From: Deltaproteobacteria bacterium
Lineage (GTDB): Bacteria > Desulfobacterota > Syntrophia > Syntrophales > UBA2210
DNA: 43,163 nt
Reading direction: 5' to 3'
NCBI GenBank assembly: GCA_019313385.1
Contig: JAFDBG010000005.1
Coordinates: forward strand, 1 to 43,163
The notes beneath the pieces are model-generated. The model saw only the letters and a program-made list of their open reading frames with translations. It was not told the origin of the DNA and did no database searches. Shown piece after piece: positions 16,753 through 28,483 of the stretch; the stretch's first letter is position 1, and the number at the start of each line of letters is the position of its first letter. A program made the position numbers and the translations under genes.

Positions 16753-17556
16753 CTACTCTCTCTTCACGGAATTTGTAAGCTCACCAATATTCTCAATAGA
16801 GACCGTAATGATATCACCATCTTGAAGAAATACCGGCGGATTTCTTGTAAAGCCCACTCCCTCCGGTGTCCCCGTAAGGATTACAGTCCCGGGCAAAAGC
16901 GTCATGGAACAACTGAGATTGCTGATTATCGTGGCGACGTCAAAAACCATGTCAGATGTATTGGAATCCTGCATAACCTCTCCATTTAGTATCGAACGCA
17001 CCCTAAGGCGGTTCGCATTTACCACCTCATCCTTTGTCACAAGATATGGCCCTATTGGGCAAAAGGTGTCAAAACTCTTCCCCCTCGCCCATTGTTTCTT
17101 CTGCTTGCGGATCTGCCAGTCACGAGCGCTTACATCGTTGGCGCAGGTATATCCCAGCACATATTCTCCTGCATCATTCCGAGAAACATTTTTTGCTTCC
17201 TTACCAATTATCACGGCGAGTTCCGCCTCGTAATCTACTTCGGCAGGCCCTGCGGCAGGAAGTAATATAGCTGCTCCGTGGCCAATTACGCTGCTTGTTG
17301 CCTTAAGAAACATTACCGGAATTTCAGGATTTTTTAGCCCTGTTTCATCGGCATGCTTCCCATAATTCAGGCCAAGAGCGATTATATTCGGCGGAGAGAT
17401 GGGCGGCAAAAATGTCTCTATGCGTTCCACCCTTTCCGTTACTTCAATATCCCCGAAAATATCGCCTTCAATTATTCGGGCTTCATCCGGCGTCTCGAGA
17501 TTGAACACCCCTGACAACTCTTCTCCGCTCTGTGAGATAAATCTTATGATCTTCAT
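16753..17556 (-). CDS. Fumarylacetoacetate hydrolase-family protein
   Basis: This 267-aa protein has a short N-terminal domain followed by the FAH fold. The conserved blocks include IALGLNYGKHADE, the metal-binding EVDYEAELAVIIG, the YVLGYTCANDVSARD block and the terminal GTVILTGTPEGVGF. Members cleave or hydrate/decarboxylate C-C bonds of oxo acids using Mg2+; the exact substrate (for example fumarylpyruvate or a 2-oxo-hepta-ene-dioate) cannot be decided. GGAGAATG precedes the ATG at 17556. It sits 26 bases downstream of hldD and is probably co-transcribed with it. Confidence 0.9.
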   Translation of the reverse strand: MKIIRFISQSGEELSGVFNLETPDEARIIEGDIFGDIEVTERVERIETFLPPISPPNIIALGLNYGKHADETGLKNPEIPVMFLKATSSVIGHGAAILLPAAGPAEVDYEAELAVIIGKEAKNVSRNDAGEYVLGYTCANDVSARDWQIRKQKKQWARGKSFDTFCPIGPYLVTKDEVVNANRLRVRSILNGEVMQDSNTSDMVFDVATIISNLSCSMTLLPGTVILTGTPEGVGFTRNPPVFLQDGDIITVSIENIGELTNSVKRE

Positions 17557-17582
17557 CGCGCATTCTCCATGATTTCAATCTG

Positions 17583-18554
17583 TTACAGATATCTCTCGTC
17601 TTTACCCAGATAATTTACCACATAATCCGAGACAGCGTCTTCAAGCGAAGAGGTGTGCACGGGGCAACCAACCGACAGGAGTTTGTCCATTTTTGCTTCG
17701 GTAAAGTACTGATACTGCCGCCTGATCGATTCTGGCATCTCTATGTATTCAATCCTGGGTTCCTTGCCCATCGCGGCAAACACTGCTCTTGTCAGGTCAT
17801 TCCACGTTCTGGAATGACCCGTGCCGAGATTGAATATACCTGTGACAGCCCTGTTTTCAAGAAGCCACCAGATCACTTCCACACAATCTTTCACATAAAC
17901 AAAATCTCTTTTTTGCTCGCCGTCGCGGAAATCAGGTCTGTGGGATTTAAAAAGCCTCACCTTTCCTGTTTCACGAATCTGTCCAAAAGATTTGTGGATA
18001 ACGCTTCTCATGTCCCCCTTGTGATATTCATTCGGCCCGTAGACATTAAAAAATTTTATCCCTGTAATCTTTTTTTCCAGCCCATTCCTCAACGCCCACA
18101 AATCGAACAACTGTTTGGAATAACCGTACATATTTATGGGACGGAGTTCAGCGCTTACGCCGTCCTCATCGGAAAACCCCCTGGAACCATCCCCATATGT
18201 TGCCGCACTGCTCGCATAGATAAAGCGGATGTTTTTCTCAACAGCCCACTGTGCCAGCTGGGTGGTATAGCGATAGTTGTTCTCCATCAGGTAATCCGCA
18301 TCCTTTTCCGTTGTTGAAGAACATGCACCCATATGGACAATGGCGTCGACATCAAAAGGCACCTTATCATCGAGAATCAGCTCAAGGAAATCGTCCCTGT
18401 CAAGATAATCTACAAACCGTCTGTTGACCAGGTTCTTCCACTTTTCGGATACTCCGAGGCTGTCAACAATAACAATGTCGTCAACACCCTCCAAATTCAG
18501 CTTCCATACAACGGCGCTACCTATAAATCCCGCTCCTCCGGTCACTACAATCAT
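17583..18554 (-). CDS. hldD: ADP-L-glycero-D-manno-heptose 6-epimerase
   Basis: This 323-aa short-chain dehydrogenase-type enzyme makes ADP-L-glycero-D-manno-heptose for the inner core of lipopolysaccharide. It has the nucleotide-binding GGAGFIGS (6-13), the MGACSSTTEKDADY block typical of HldD, the SSAATYG segment (115-121) and the catalytic Tyr143-x3-Lys147. AGGAGATCC precedes the ATG at 18554. It begins 9 bases after the glnA stop, so it is in the glnA operon. Its presence argues for a Gram-negative envelope. Confidence 0.94.
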   Translation of the reverse strand: MIVVTGGAGFIGSAVVWKLNLEGVDDIVIVDSLGVSEKWKNLVNRRFVDYLDRDDFLELILDDKVPFDVDAIVHMGACSSTTEKDADYLMENNYRYTTQLAQWAVEKNIRFIYASSAATYGDGSRGFSDEDGVSAELRPINMYGYSKQLFDLWALRNGLEKKITGIKFFNVYGPNEYHKGDMRSVIHKSFGQIRETGKVRLFKSHRPDFRDGEQKRDFVYVKDCVEVIWWLLENRAVTGIFNLGTGHSRTWNDLTRAVFAAMGKEPRIEYIEMPESIRRQYQYFTEAKMDKLLSVGCPVHTSSLEDAVSDYVVNYLGKDERYL

Positions 18555-18563
18555 TTGGATCTC

Positions 18564-19901
18564 CTATAATATCGGCAGGTATTTCTCCAGTTCATACTTC
18601 GATACATGTCTTCGGTATAGATTTCTTTCAATATTTTTATTCTCAACAAATTTATTAAAGGTGTGCTCGCCCAAGGCCTTCTTTACAATCTCACTCTTTT
18701 CCACTTCCTGGAGGGCCTCCACCAAGCTTCCGGGAATCGCCCTGATGCCAAGTTCTTTCCGCCGCTCCCGTGACATCTTGTATATATCCTCTTCAACGGG
18801 GTCGGGAAGAGAATATTTTTTCTCTATTCCTTCAAGGCCGGCGGCAAGCATCACCGCAAATGTGAGATACGGGTTGCAGGCGGGATCCGGACTGCGGTAT
18901 TCCAACCGTGTCGCCATTTCTTTCCCCGGTTTGTACATGGGAACCCTGATCAGAGCGGAACGATTTCTTCTCGCCCATGAGATATAGACGGGTGCTTCAT
19001 ATCCCGGAACAAGTCTCTTGTACGAATTAACCCACTGATTGGTAACCGCCGTTATTTCTCGAGAGTGCCTCAACAGACCGGAGATATAATATTTTGCGAT
19101 ATCTGATAAATTATGTTCCTTTGCTTCATCATACATACTATTTCTTGAACCGCTGAAAAGTGACTGATGAACATGCATGCCGCTTCCGTTTTCCCCCATA
19201 AGGGGTTTCGGCATAAAGGTCGCGTAAATATTGTTACGCGCCGCTATTTCCTTCACTACAACCCTGTATGTCATAACAATATCAGCCATCTTCAAGCCTT
19301 CGCAATATCTGAGATCTATTTCGTGCTGGCTCGGCGCAACTTCGTGGTGGGCGTACTCTACCTCAATTCCCATTGTCTGCAGGGTCTGGACTGTTTCTCT
19401 TCTGAGACTATCTCCCATGTCGGTTGGAGCTATATCGAAATACCCGCCCTTATCCAGGGTGCTGGGAGTGCTACTGCTGTCCTTGAGATAAAAATATTCT
19501 AATTCCGGCCCCGCATAAAGTGTAAACCCCATATCGGCGGCACGTTTGAGCACCTTTTTCAAGACGTAACGAGGATCGCCTTCATAGGGCTTACCGTCAG
19601 GGGTCTGGATATCACAGAACATCCTTGCAACAGCGCTATTATCGCTGTTGGATAACCATGGAATAATGGCAAAGGTTGCCGGGTCTGGCATGGCTATCAT
19701 ATCGCTCTCTTCAATCCTGGCAAATCCCTCAACCGATGATCCGTCAAATCCCATACCTTCGGTCATACCAACCTCAAGTTCAGAAGGGCTGACAGTAAAG
19801 CTCTTGAGCATGCCCAGAACATCGGTAAACCAGAACTGGACAAACTTCACGTCTTTATCCCTGACATTCTTTAAAACATCTTCTTTCGTCATCTGATTCA
19901 T
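18564..19901 (-). CDS. glnA: Glutamine synthetase type I
   Basis: This 445-aa enzyme makes glutamine from glutamate, ammonia and ATP. The GS signatures are present: EVEYAHHEVAPSQHEIDLRY, the NGSGMHVHQSL nucleotide/metal block, the glutamate loop VPGYEAPVYISW and the RSALIRVP block. It is of the shorter alpha type: it lacks the roughly 25-residue insertion and the canonical NLYDLPPEE adenylylation context, so adenylylation control looks unlikely. The open frame extends to 19946, but GGAG sits 7 bases before ATG 19901, which fixes the start. A sigma-70 promoter lies upstream at 19934-19962. Confidence 0.93.
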   Translation of the reverse strand: MNQMTKEDVLKNVRDKDVKFVQFWFTDVLGMLKSFTVSPSELEVGMTEGMGFDGSSVEGFARIEESDMIAMPDPATFAIIPWLSNSDNSAVARMFCDIQTPDGKPYEGDPRYVLKKVLKRAADMGFTLYAGPELEYFYLKDSSSTPSTLDKGGYFDIAPTDMGDSLRRETVQTLQTMGIEVEYAHHEVAPSQHEIDLRYCEGLKMADIVMTYRVVVKEIAARNNIYATFMPKPLMGENGSGMHVHQSLFSGSRNSMYDEAKEHNLSDIAKYYISGLLRHSREITAVTNQWVNSYKRLVPGYEAPVYISWARRNRSALIRVPMYKPGKEMATRLEYRSPDPACNPYLTFAVMLAAGLEGIEKKYSLPDPVEEDIYKMSRERRKELGIRAIPGSLVEALQEVEKSEIVKKALGEHTFNKFVENKNIERNLYRRHVSKYELEKYLPIL

Positions 19902-19933
19902 CATCTCTCTCCATTGCTTTAATCTAAAAGGGT

Positions 19934-19962
19934 AAAATAAGTTCAAGACAAGTTAATGTCAA
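19934..19962 (-). promoter_or_regulatory. Sigma-70 promoter of glnA
   Basis: On the minus strand a perfect TTGACA (complement of 19957-19962) is followed after 17 bases by TATTTT (complement of 19934-19939). It lies 33 bases upstream of the glnA ATG, in the gap between trmJ and glnA. No sigma-54 GG-GC element was seen, so nitrogen control by NtrC is not obvious. Confidence 0.55.
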
Positions 19963-20009
19963 GGGTTTTTATGTCTTGCGAATAGTTGCCACGGTAGCCG
20001 TTTTCCCGC

Positions 20010-20750
20010 TTATTTGGTTTTTCCTCTCCCATACAGTTCCACCTGGTGACATATACCACGTATTATTTTCACATCCCTGGCAAATAGTCTGGTCCTCGAA
20101 AAAAAACGCCTCACATTTGTCATCCAGTAATCAGGGTTCTGTGCCTTTATGAAACCTATACGCAAAAATGTTTCTTTCAAATGATCGTACATTGCCTCAA
20201 TCTCTGCTGAAGCGGCCAGCTTCGGGGTAAACATGGAAGTCAACTCAGAACCCGCGGTAAAGATTTCATAACAAATGATCATTACCGCCTGCGAAAGATT
20301 GATTGATTTCAGGCCTTCTGACGTGGGAATCTTTACCAGTACATCACAATATTTAAGCTCGCTATTGGCAAGACCCCTGTCTTCAGGGCCGAAAAGCAGC
20401 GCTACCCTGTTGTCCTGAGAGAGATCAACGATATCTTCCGCCATTTTTCCCGGATATATCATTGACCTTTTAAGGCTCGTATTTCCTGATCTCCCGGTCG
20501 TCCCGATTATATGGTTAAACGGGGCAAGCGCAAGGTCCAGCCTGTCAAAATATTTTATTTCTTCCACGATATCCAAGGCAAAGTGTGTTGCCATCTGTTC
20601 AATCTTTTCTCTATCGGCATTCAGGGGATTTACGACGATGATGCTGCTTATTCCCATATTTTTAGCGCACCGGGCAACAGCCCCGATATTGCCCGGATGT
20701 TTCGGCCCGTTAAGCACTATCGCCAGGTTTTCCATCTTAGCCTTTTTCAA
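20010..20750 (-). CDS. TrmJ-like SPOUT RNA 2'-O-methyltransferase
   Basis: This 246-aa SpoU/TrmH-superfamily enzyme methylates ribose 2'-hydroxyls from SAM. The three knot motifs are visible: NGPKHPGNIGAVARCAKNMG (motif 1), LLFGPEDRGLANSEL (motif 2) and SINLSQAVMI (motif 3). With the C-terminal helical extension and length this fits TrmJ, which modifies tRNA position 32; another RNA target is possible. The start is TTG at 20750, set by AGGAGA 6 bases upstream; an ATG between is followed by an immediate stop. It is divergent from rsmG. Confidence 0.87.
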   Translation of the reverse strand: MKKAKMENLAIVLNGPKHPGNIGAVARCAKNMGISSIIVVNPLNADREKIEQMATHFALDIVEEIKYFDRLDLALAPFNHIIGTTGRSGNTSLKRSMIYPGKMAEDIVDLSQDNRVALLFGPEDRGLANSELKYCDVLVKIPTSEGLKSINLSQAVMIICYEIFTAGSELTSMFTPKLAASAEIEAMYDHLKETFLRIGFIKAQNPDYWMTNVRRFFSRTRLFARDVKIIRGICHQVELYGRGKTK

Positions 20751-20788
20751 TTCATTTCTCCTGTCCTGTTTATGGGTCTGTTGATTTA

Positions 20789-20816
20789 TTGACGCATTTC
20801 TTTATTGTTGCATAAA
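20789..20816 (+). promoter_or_regulatory. Weak candidate promoter of the rsmG-parAB run
   Basis: TTGACG at 20789-20794 and CATAAA at 20811-20816 are 16 bases apart, about 100 bases before rsmG. Both elements are imperfect, so this is only a suggestion. Confidence 0.25.
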
Positions 20817-20916
20817 AAATGCTCTTATTCTAGTATCTACTGTTAGCATACCATATCATAAACTGTCAGGGTCATGCCACGACGGGTCATCCTTCAATTC
20901 TGTGAACCGGTTACAA

Positions 20917-21579
20917 ATGGAAAAATTAAAAGACATAATCTCCACAACCTCCGGGGATATCGGTATAACTCTCACAGCTCGTGAGATAGATCTCCTCGTT
21001 GAATATTACAAAGAACTGTTGCTCTGGAATAAAAAGATGTCCCTTGTCTCAATAAAATCTCCTCTTGACATACCAAAACACTTCATCGATTCTCTGACAG
21101 TCACAAAATTTATAAAAAATGAGCCTTCAAAACTGTTGGATGTAGGAACAGGAGCCGGTTTGCCTGGTATTCCGTTGAAGATAAAAATGGAGGCACTCAA
21201 TGTCACCCTCCTTGATTCATCCCGCAAAAAGACATCTTTCCTCAAAAGTGTCATCCGCAAGCTTGATCTCAGGGACATCTCAGTCATAAATGGCAGGGCG
21301 GAATCGTTAATACATGAAAAAGAATACAAGGGGGGGTTTGATATCGTCATATCCAGGGCCGCCTTCAAAATCCCCGATTTTCTCACATTGGGAGAGCAAT
21401 TTTTGTCTGACGGCGGCACCCTGATAGCCATGAAGGGGAAAAATGCAAATGACGAGCTTGAACGGGCGGCTGGCACAATCAGGAAAACGCGTCTTGAATT
21501 GACATGCGTTCATGAAATAAAACTTCCGGTCACAGGCGAATTAAGAAAAATTCTCTGTTTTCATAAGAACCTGTCATAA
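20917..21579 (+). CDS. rsmG: 16S rRNA (guanine-N7)-methyltransferase RsmG
   Basis: This 220-aa Rossmann-fold methyltransferase modifies G527 of 16S rRNA. The SAM-binding motif LLDVGTGAGLPGIPLK and the HFIDSLTV block before it are typical of RsmG (GidB), as are VISRAAF and the C-terminal MKGK. ATG 20917 is taken as the start; a GTG at 20902 is possible, and neither has a clear ribosome binding site. It stands in the classic order rsmG-parA-parB at the chromosome origin. Confidence 0.92.
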   Translation: MEKLKDIISTTSGDIGITLTAREIDLLVEYYKELLLWNKKMSLVSIKSPLDIPKHFIDSLTVTKFIKNEPSKLLDVGTGAGLPGIPLKIKMEALNVTLLDSSRKKTSFLKSVIRKLDLRDISVINGRAESLIHEKEYKGGFDIVISRAAFKIPDFLTLGEQFLSDGGTLIAMKGKNANDELERAAGTIRKTRLELTCVHEIKLPVTGELRKILCFHKNLS

Positions 21580-21685
21580 AATGAGAATTGCTACCCAAAA
21601 TTACTGCTTCTAAAATGTCCCTTTATATGCTAATTTCCCTCAGTAACTTTATACCTCAAAGATCACGAAAGAATTGTCTGAAGAA

Positions 21686-22456
21686 ATGAGAAAAGTCATA
21701 TGCATAGCCAACCAGAAGGGGGGCGTCGGCAAAACAACGACTGCTATCAATCTGTCAGCTTCCCTGGCCGCCGCGGAAAGGAAAACTCTTCTGATAGATT
21801 GTGATCCTCAGGGAAACGCCACAAGCGGTGTTGGCATAGACCCCTCCACAATAAACGAGAAAAATCTTTACTACGCCCTTATTCAAGACGCTCCATTTGA
21901 AGAAATCGTATTCAAGACACAAATTCCCACTCTCGACATTATCCCCTCTAATCAGGACCTTATCGGTGTTGAGATAGAGTTCGTATCACTAAGTAACAGG
22001 GAAAAGAAGTTGAAAAACTTTCTAAAAAAAATTGACTTTTCTTATGAATTTATTATAATCGACTGTCCACCTTCTCTTGGTTTTTTGACTGTTAATTCTC
22101 TCGTCGCATCCGATTTACTCATAATTCCTCTGCAATGCGAGTACTTTGCACTGGAAGGATTGGGCCACCTGTTAAACAGCGTTAAACTTGTACAGGCAAG
22201 ACTCAATCCATCCCTGTCATTGGCCGGCATACTGCTTACCATGTTCGACAAAAGAAATCGGCTTTCCCACCAGGTAGCCGACGAAGCCAGGAAGTTTTTT
22301 GGAGCTAACATATTTGAAACAGTTATACCAAGAAATGTGAGGCTTTCCGAAAGCCCAGGCCATGGATTGCCTATTATACTGTACGACATAAAATCCAGCG
22401 GTGCCATTTCATACATGGCGTTGGCAACGGAGATTATGACCAACGGAAGGATATGA
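21686..22456 (+). CDS. parA: Chromosome-partitioning ATPase ParA (Soj)
   Basis: This 256-aa ParA/MinD-type ATPase moves ParB-parS complexes on the nucleoid. The deviant Walker A is KGGVGKTT near the N terminus, followed by DCDPQGNATSG and the Walker B region IIDCPPSLG. Length is typical of chromosomal Soj, lacking the extra N-terminal DNA-binding domain of plasmid ParA. ATG 21686 starts the conserved MRKVICIANQKGG; a TTG at 21674 is the alternative. The stop overlaps the parB start. The gap 21580-21685 shows nothing notable. Confidence 0.94.
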   Translation: MRKVICIANQKGGVGKTTTAINLSASLAAAERKTLLIDCDPQGNATSGVGIDPSTINEKNLYYALIQDAPFEEIVFKTQIPTLDIIPSNQDLIGVEIEFVSLSNREKKLKNFLKKIDFSYEFIIIDCPPSLGFLTVNSLVASDLLIIPLQCEYFALEGLGHLLNSVKLVQARLNPSLSLAGILLTMFDKRNRLSHQVADEARKFFGANIFETVIPRNVRLSESPGHGLPIILYDIKSSGAISYMALATEIMTNGRI

Positions 22457-23316
22457 TGCCTAAAAAAAACGCATTGGGAAAGGGGCTGGGTGCCATATTC
22501 ACCGACCTTATAGATGACCCCGCTGACAAACCAAACTTCGCAATGTGCGGAATCGAGGAATTATCACCAAACAGATTCCAGCCAAGGAAGATGTTTGACG
22601 GGAAAGAGCAAAAAAACCTTGTAACATCCATCAAAAAAAACGGTATATTGCAACCAATTGTTGTGAGAAAAGCTGAGTCGGGCTATGAAATTATCGCTGG
22701 AGAACGCAGATGGAGAGCAGCTCAGACCGCAGGATTAATGAATGTACCGATCATTATCAGGCATGATGCTAACGATATCGACGTAGCCGAGCTGTCTCTC
22801 GTGGAAAATATACAGCGCGAGGGGCTGAACCCCATAGAAGAATCGGAGGCATACCAAACCCTCACTAAAACATTTTGCCTCTCCCAAGACGAAATATCAT
22901 CTCGGGTGGGTAAGGATCGGTCAACCATAGCAAATGCCCTTCGGCTGCTTAATCTTCCGGGAGAAGCAAGGGATGCTCTGATAAAAAAAGATATTTCCGC
23001 CGGACACGCGAGAGCCATCTTGTCGGTTGATTCGCGGGAGAAGCAGATTGTTCTGTTAATGGAAGTTATAAAGAAAAAACTCAGCGTCAGGGAAACTGAA
23101 AAGCTGGCAAAATCTATTGATACTCACCTTAAAAAGAAAAAAAAGGTGGAAAAAGATACATGCGTTATAGACCTTGAGAATAAGATGTCGGAAAGATTGA
23201 TGGCAAGGACAGGCGTAAAACAATTGAGTAATGGTGGTGTTATAGAAATTAGATTCTCATCCTCAGATGATCTGGATAGGTTGGTGGATATTATCATGAG
23301 TGGAAATGATAAGTAA
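22456..23316 (+). CDS. parB: Chromosome-partitioning protein ParB (Spo0J)
   Basis: This 286-aa protein binds parS and spreads as a CTP-dependent clamp. Motifs: N-terminal GKGLGAIF (ParA contact), GERRWRAAQ (CTP/arginine-rich motif), ENIQREGLNPIEE and a helix-turn-helix around RVGKDRSTIANALRLL. The C terminus is basic and then dimerisation-like. ATG 22456 is favoured over the adjacent ATG 22453 because AAGGA lies 5 bases before it; either way it overlaps the parA stop. A perfect parS site lies at 13862-13877. Confidence 0.94.
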   Translation: MPKKNALGKGLGAIFTDLIDDPADKPNFAMCGIEELSPNRFQPRKMFDGKEQKNLVTSIKKNGILQPIVVRKAESGYEIIAGERRWRAAQTAGLMNVPIIIRHDANDIDVAELSLVENIQREGLNPIEESEAYQTLTKTFCLSQDEISSRVGKDRSTIANALRLLNLPGEARDALIKKDISAGHARAILSVDSREKQIVLLMEVIKKKLSVRETEKLAKSIDTHLKKKKKVEKDTCVIDLENKMSERLMARTGVKQLSNGGVIEIRFSSSDDLDRLVDIIMSGNDK

Positions 23317-23362
23317 GATGTCTCCTTCCATAAAAAGGCGTTCTGTCTGTATGCCTTAAAAC

Positions 23363-23394
23363 CTATCAACACCTGTTGATAACATTGTTAATAA
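23363..23394. promoter_or_regulatory. Cluster of DnaA-box-like sites before dnaA
   Basis: CTATCAACA (23363-23371) and TGTTGATAA (23374-23382) form an inverted pair two bases apart, with TATCAACA/TGTTGATA an exact 8-bp inverted repeat. A third site, TGTTAATAA, follows at 23386-23394. TGTTGATAA differs from the DnaA-box consensus by one base and the other two by two. Located just upstream of dnaA, they suggest autoregulation by DnaA or part of a bipartite origin. Confidence 0.6.
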
Positions 23395-23406
23395 AGGTAA
23401 GTAACA

Positions 23407-24729
23407 TTGGAATCGTTTTGGAACGAAAGTGTTAAAATAATTAAGAAAAAAGTTAGTCAGCAAAACTTTGAAACCTGGATAAAACCTATCAGGATTGTTT
23501 CGCTGGAAGATAGTAATATTCTTTTGGGTGTGCCTAATAAGTTCTTTAAGGACTGGCTTGTCGAAAACTATATTGACATTATCAGCAACTCTTTTTCGGC
23601 TGTGTCTGGCGTCGGTGTAGATATAAAATTTATTGTAAGTAAGCCGGATAAAACCGATATATCGCGTGATATGGACGCAAAAACCCTTATAAAAAGCAGG
23701 CCGGTTCGATTACACTCATCTCTCAATCTAAACTACAGTTTTGAAAGATTTGTTGTAGGATCATCCAATCAGTTTGCTCATGCGGCATCTCTTTCTGTAG
23801 CGGAGCAGCCGGGACACAGTTACAACCCACTGTTTATTTACGGCGGTGTGGGGTTAGGGAAAACACACCTGTTAAACGCTATCGGTATTCATACTGTTTC
23901 CCTGTATCCACAAAAGAATGTACTCTATGTATCAGCGGAAGAATTCATGAATGAGCTGATATATTCTATCAGATATGATAAGATGTCCAAGTTTAGGGAA
24001 AAATATAGAAAGATAGATTCTCTTCTTATTGATGATATTCAGTTTATAGCAGGTAAGGAAAGAACCCAGGAAGAATTTTTTCACACTTTCAACACCCTTC
24101 ACGATTCAAAAAAACAGATAGTTGTTACAAGTGATAAATTCCCAAAAGAAATACAGAACCTTGAGGGACGACTGAGATCAAGGTTTGAGTGGGGGTTAAT
24201 AGCAGATATTCAACCCCCGGATGTAGAAACGAGAATAGCAATTATAGAAAAGAAGGCGCAAGAAAACAATCTTACGGTGTCAAATGATATTATACGTTAT
24301 GTAGCCTTCGTTGCGGACTCAAATATAAGAGAATTGGAGGGTACATTAACAAGAATAGCCGCATATTCTTCTCTTACCGGAAAAGAAATAACAATAGATA
24401 CGGTAAAGGACGTTATAAAAAACTTACTCAACCACACGGTAAAGAGAGAGATAACTATAGATGAAATAATAAAAGCTGTCGGGAAAAAGTTTAATCTTAG
24501 AGTGGGAGATATAAGATCCAGAAAGAAGAATAAAAACCTCGTACTTTCACGTCAGATTGCAATGTATCTTTCAAGAAAGCTGACTAACAACTCTTTTCCA
24601 GATATAGGTGAGAAGATTGGGGGAAGGGACCACTCAACCGTTATTTACTCAAATAATAAGATAAAAAATATAATGGGAAAGGATTATGAAATAAAAAAAT
24701 TAGTGGAAGAGATAGAGAGAACTTTATAA
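23407..24729 (+). CDS. dnaA: Chromosomal replication initiator DnaA
   Basis: This 440-aa AAA+ protein binds DnaA boxes and melts oriC. Domain I (about 1-80) starts with FWNESVKIIKKKV. The AAA+ core has Walker A GVGLGKTH (147-154) and Walker B LLIDDIQF (206-213). Domain IV carries the DNA-binding signature GGRDHST at 405-411. The start is TTG at 23407, with AAAGGT about 9 bases upstream. Box-like sites lie directly upstream and the proposed oriC directly downstream. Confidence 0.96.
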   Translation: MESFWNESVKIIKKKVSQQNFETWIKPIRIVSLEDSNILLGVPNKFFKDWLVENYIDIISNSFSAVSGVGVDIKFIVSKPDKTDISRDMDAKTLIKSRPVRLHSSLNLNYSFERFVVGSSNQFAHAASLSVAEQPGHSYNPLFIYGGVGLGKTHLLNAIGIHTVSLYPQKNVLYVSAEEFMNELIYSIRYDKMSKFREKYRKIDSLLIDDIQFIAGKERTQEEFFHTFNTLHDSKKQIVVTSDKFPKEIQNLEGRLRSRFEWGLIADIQPPDVETRIAIIEKKAQENNLTVSNDIIRYVAFVADSNIRELEGTLTRIAAYSSLTGKEITIDTVKDVIKNLLNHTVKREITIDEIIKAVGKKFNLRVGDIRSRKKNKNLVLSRQIAMYLSRKLTNNSFPDIGEKIGGRDHSTVIYSNNKIKNIMGKDYEIKKLVEEIERTL

Positions 24730-24877
24730 ACCAGTTCTTAACCTTTCATCAAGTGTAATTTATGAAGATATAGTTATAAAATTATTAAGGTTAGATAGAT
24801 TTTATTAACAAATTAACAATTCCTACTATTACTACTAATCTTTTAAACTACTAATTTTTTAAGGAATAGGTGAAAAA
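24730..24877. other. oriC: Proposed chromosomal replication origin oriC
   Basis: This 148-base gap between dnaA and dnaN is very AT-rich. It holds a DnaA-box-like TTATTAACA at 24802-24810, then 12 bases later the top-strand triplets CTA-CTA-TTA-CTA-CTA at 24823-24837. On the opposite strand read 3' to 5' these are GAT-GAT-AAT-GAT-GAT, which matches the DnaA-trio element of the basal origin-unwinding system described in Bacillus subtilis. A T-rich tract (24839-24860) follows as a likely unwinding region. Position, orientation and order (box, spacer, trios, AT tract) all fit. The ribosome binding site of dnaN (AAGGAATAGG) is at the right end. Confidence 0.7.
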
Positions 24878-28410
<3,533 letters not shown>

Positions 28411-28483
28411 TTCCAGGGATAATAAACAGGATTTTCATCATATGAACACACAACCTGAATAGATAGAAAGGTTTTTAAAAATT

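Noticed and set aside
17965-17977. TGTTTCACGAAT-like sequence resembling half of parS
   Set aside because: Only the left half matches; the right arm does not complete the palindrome.
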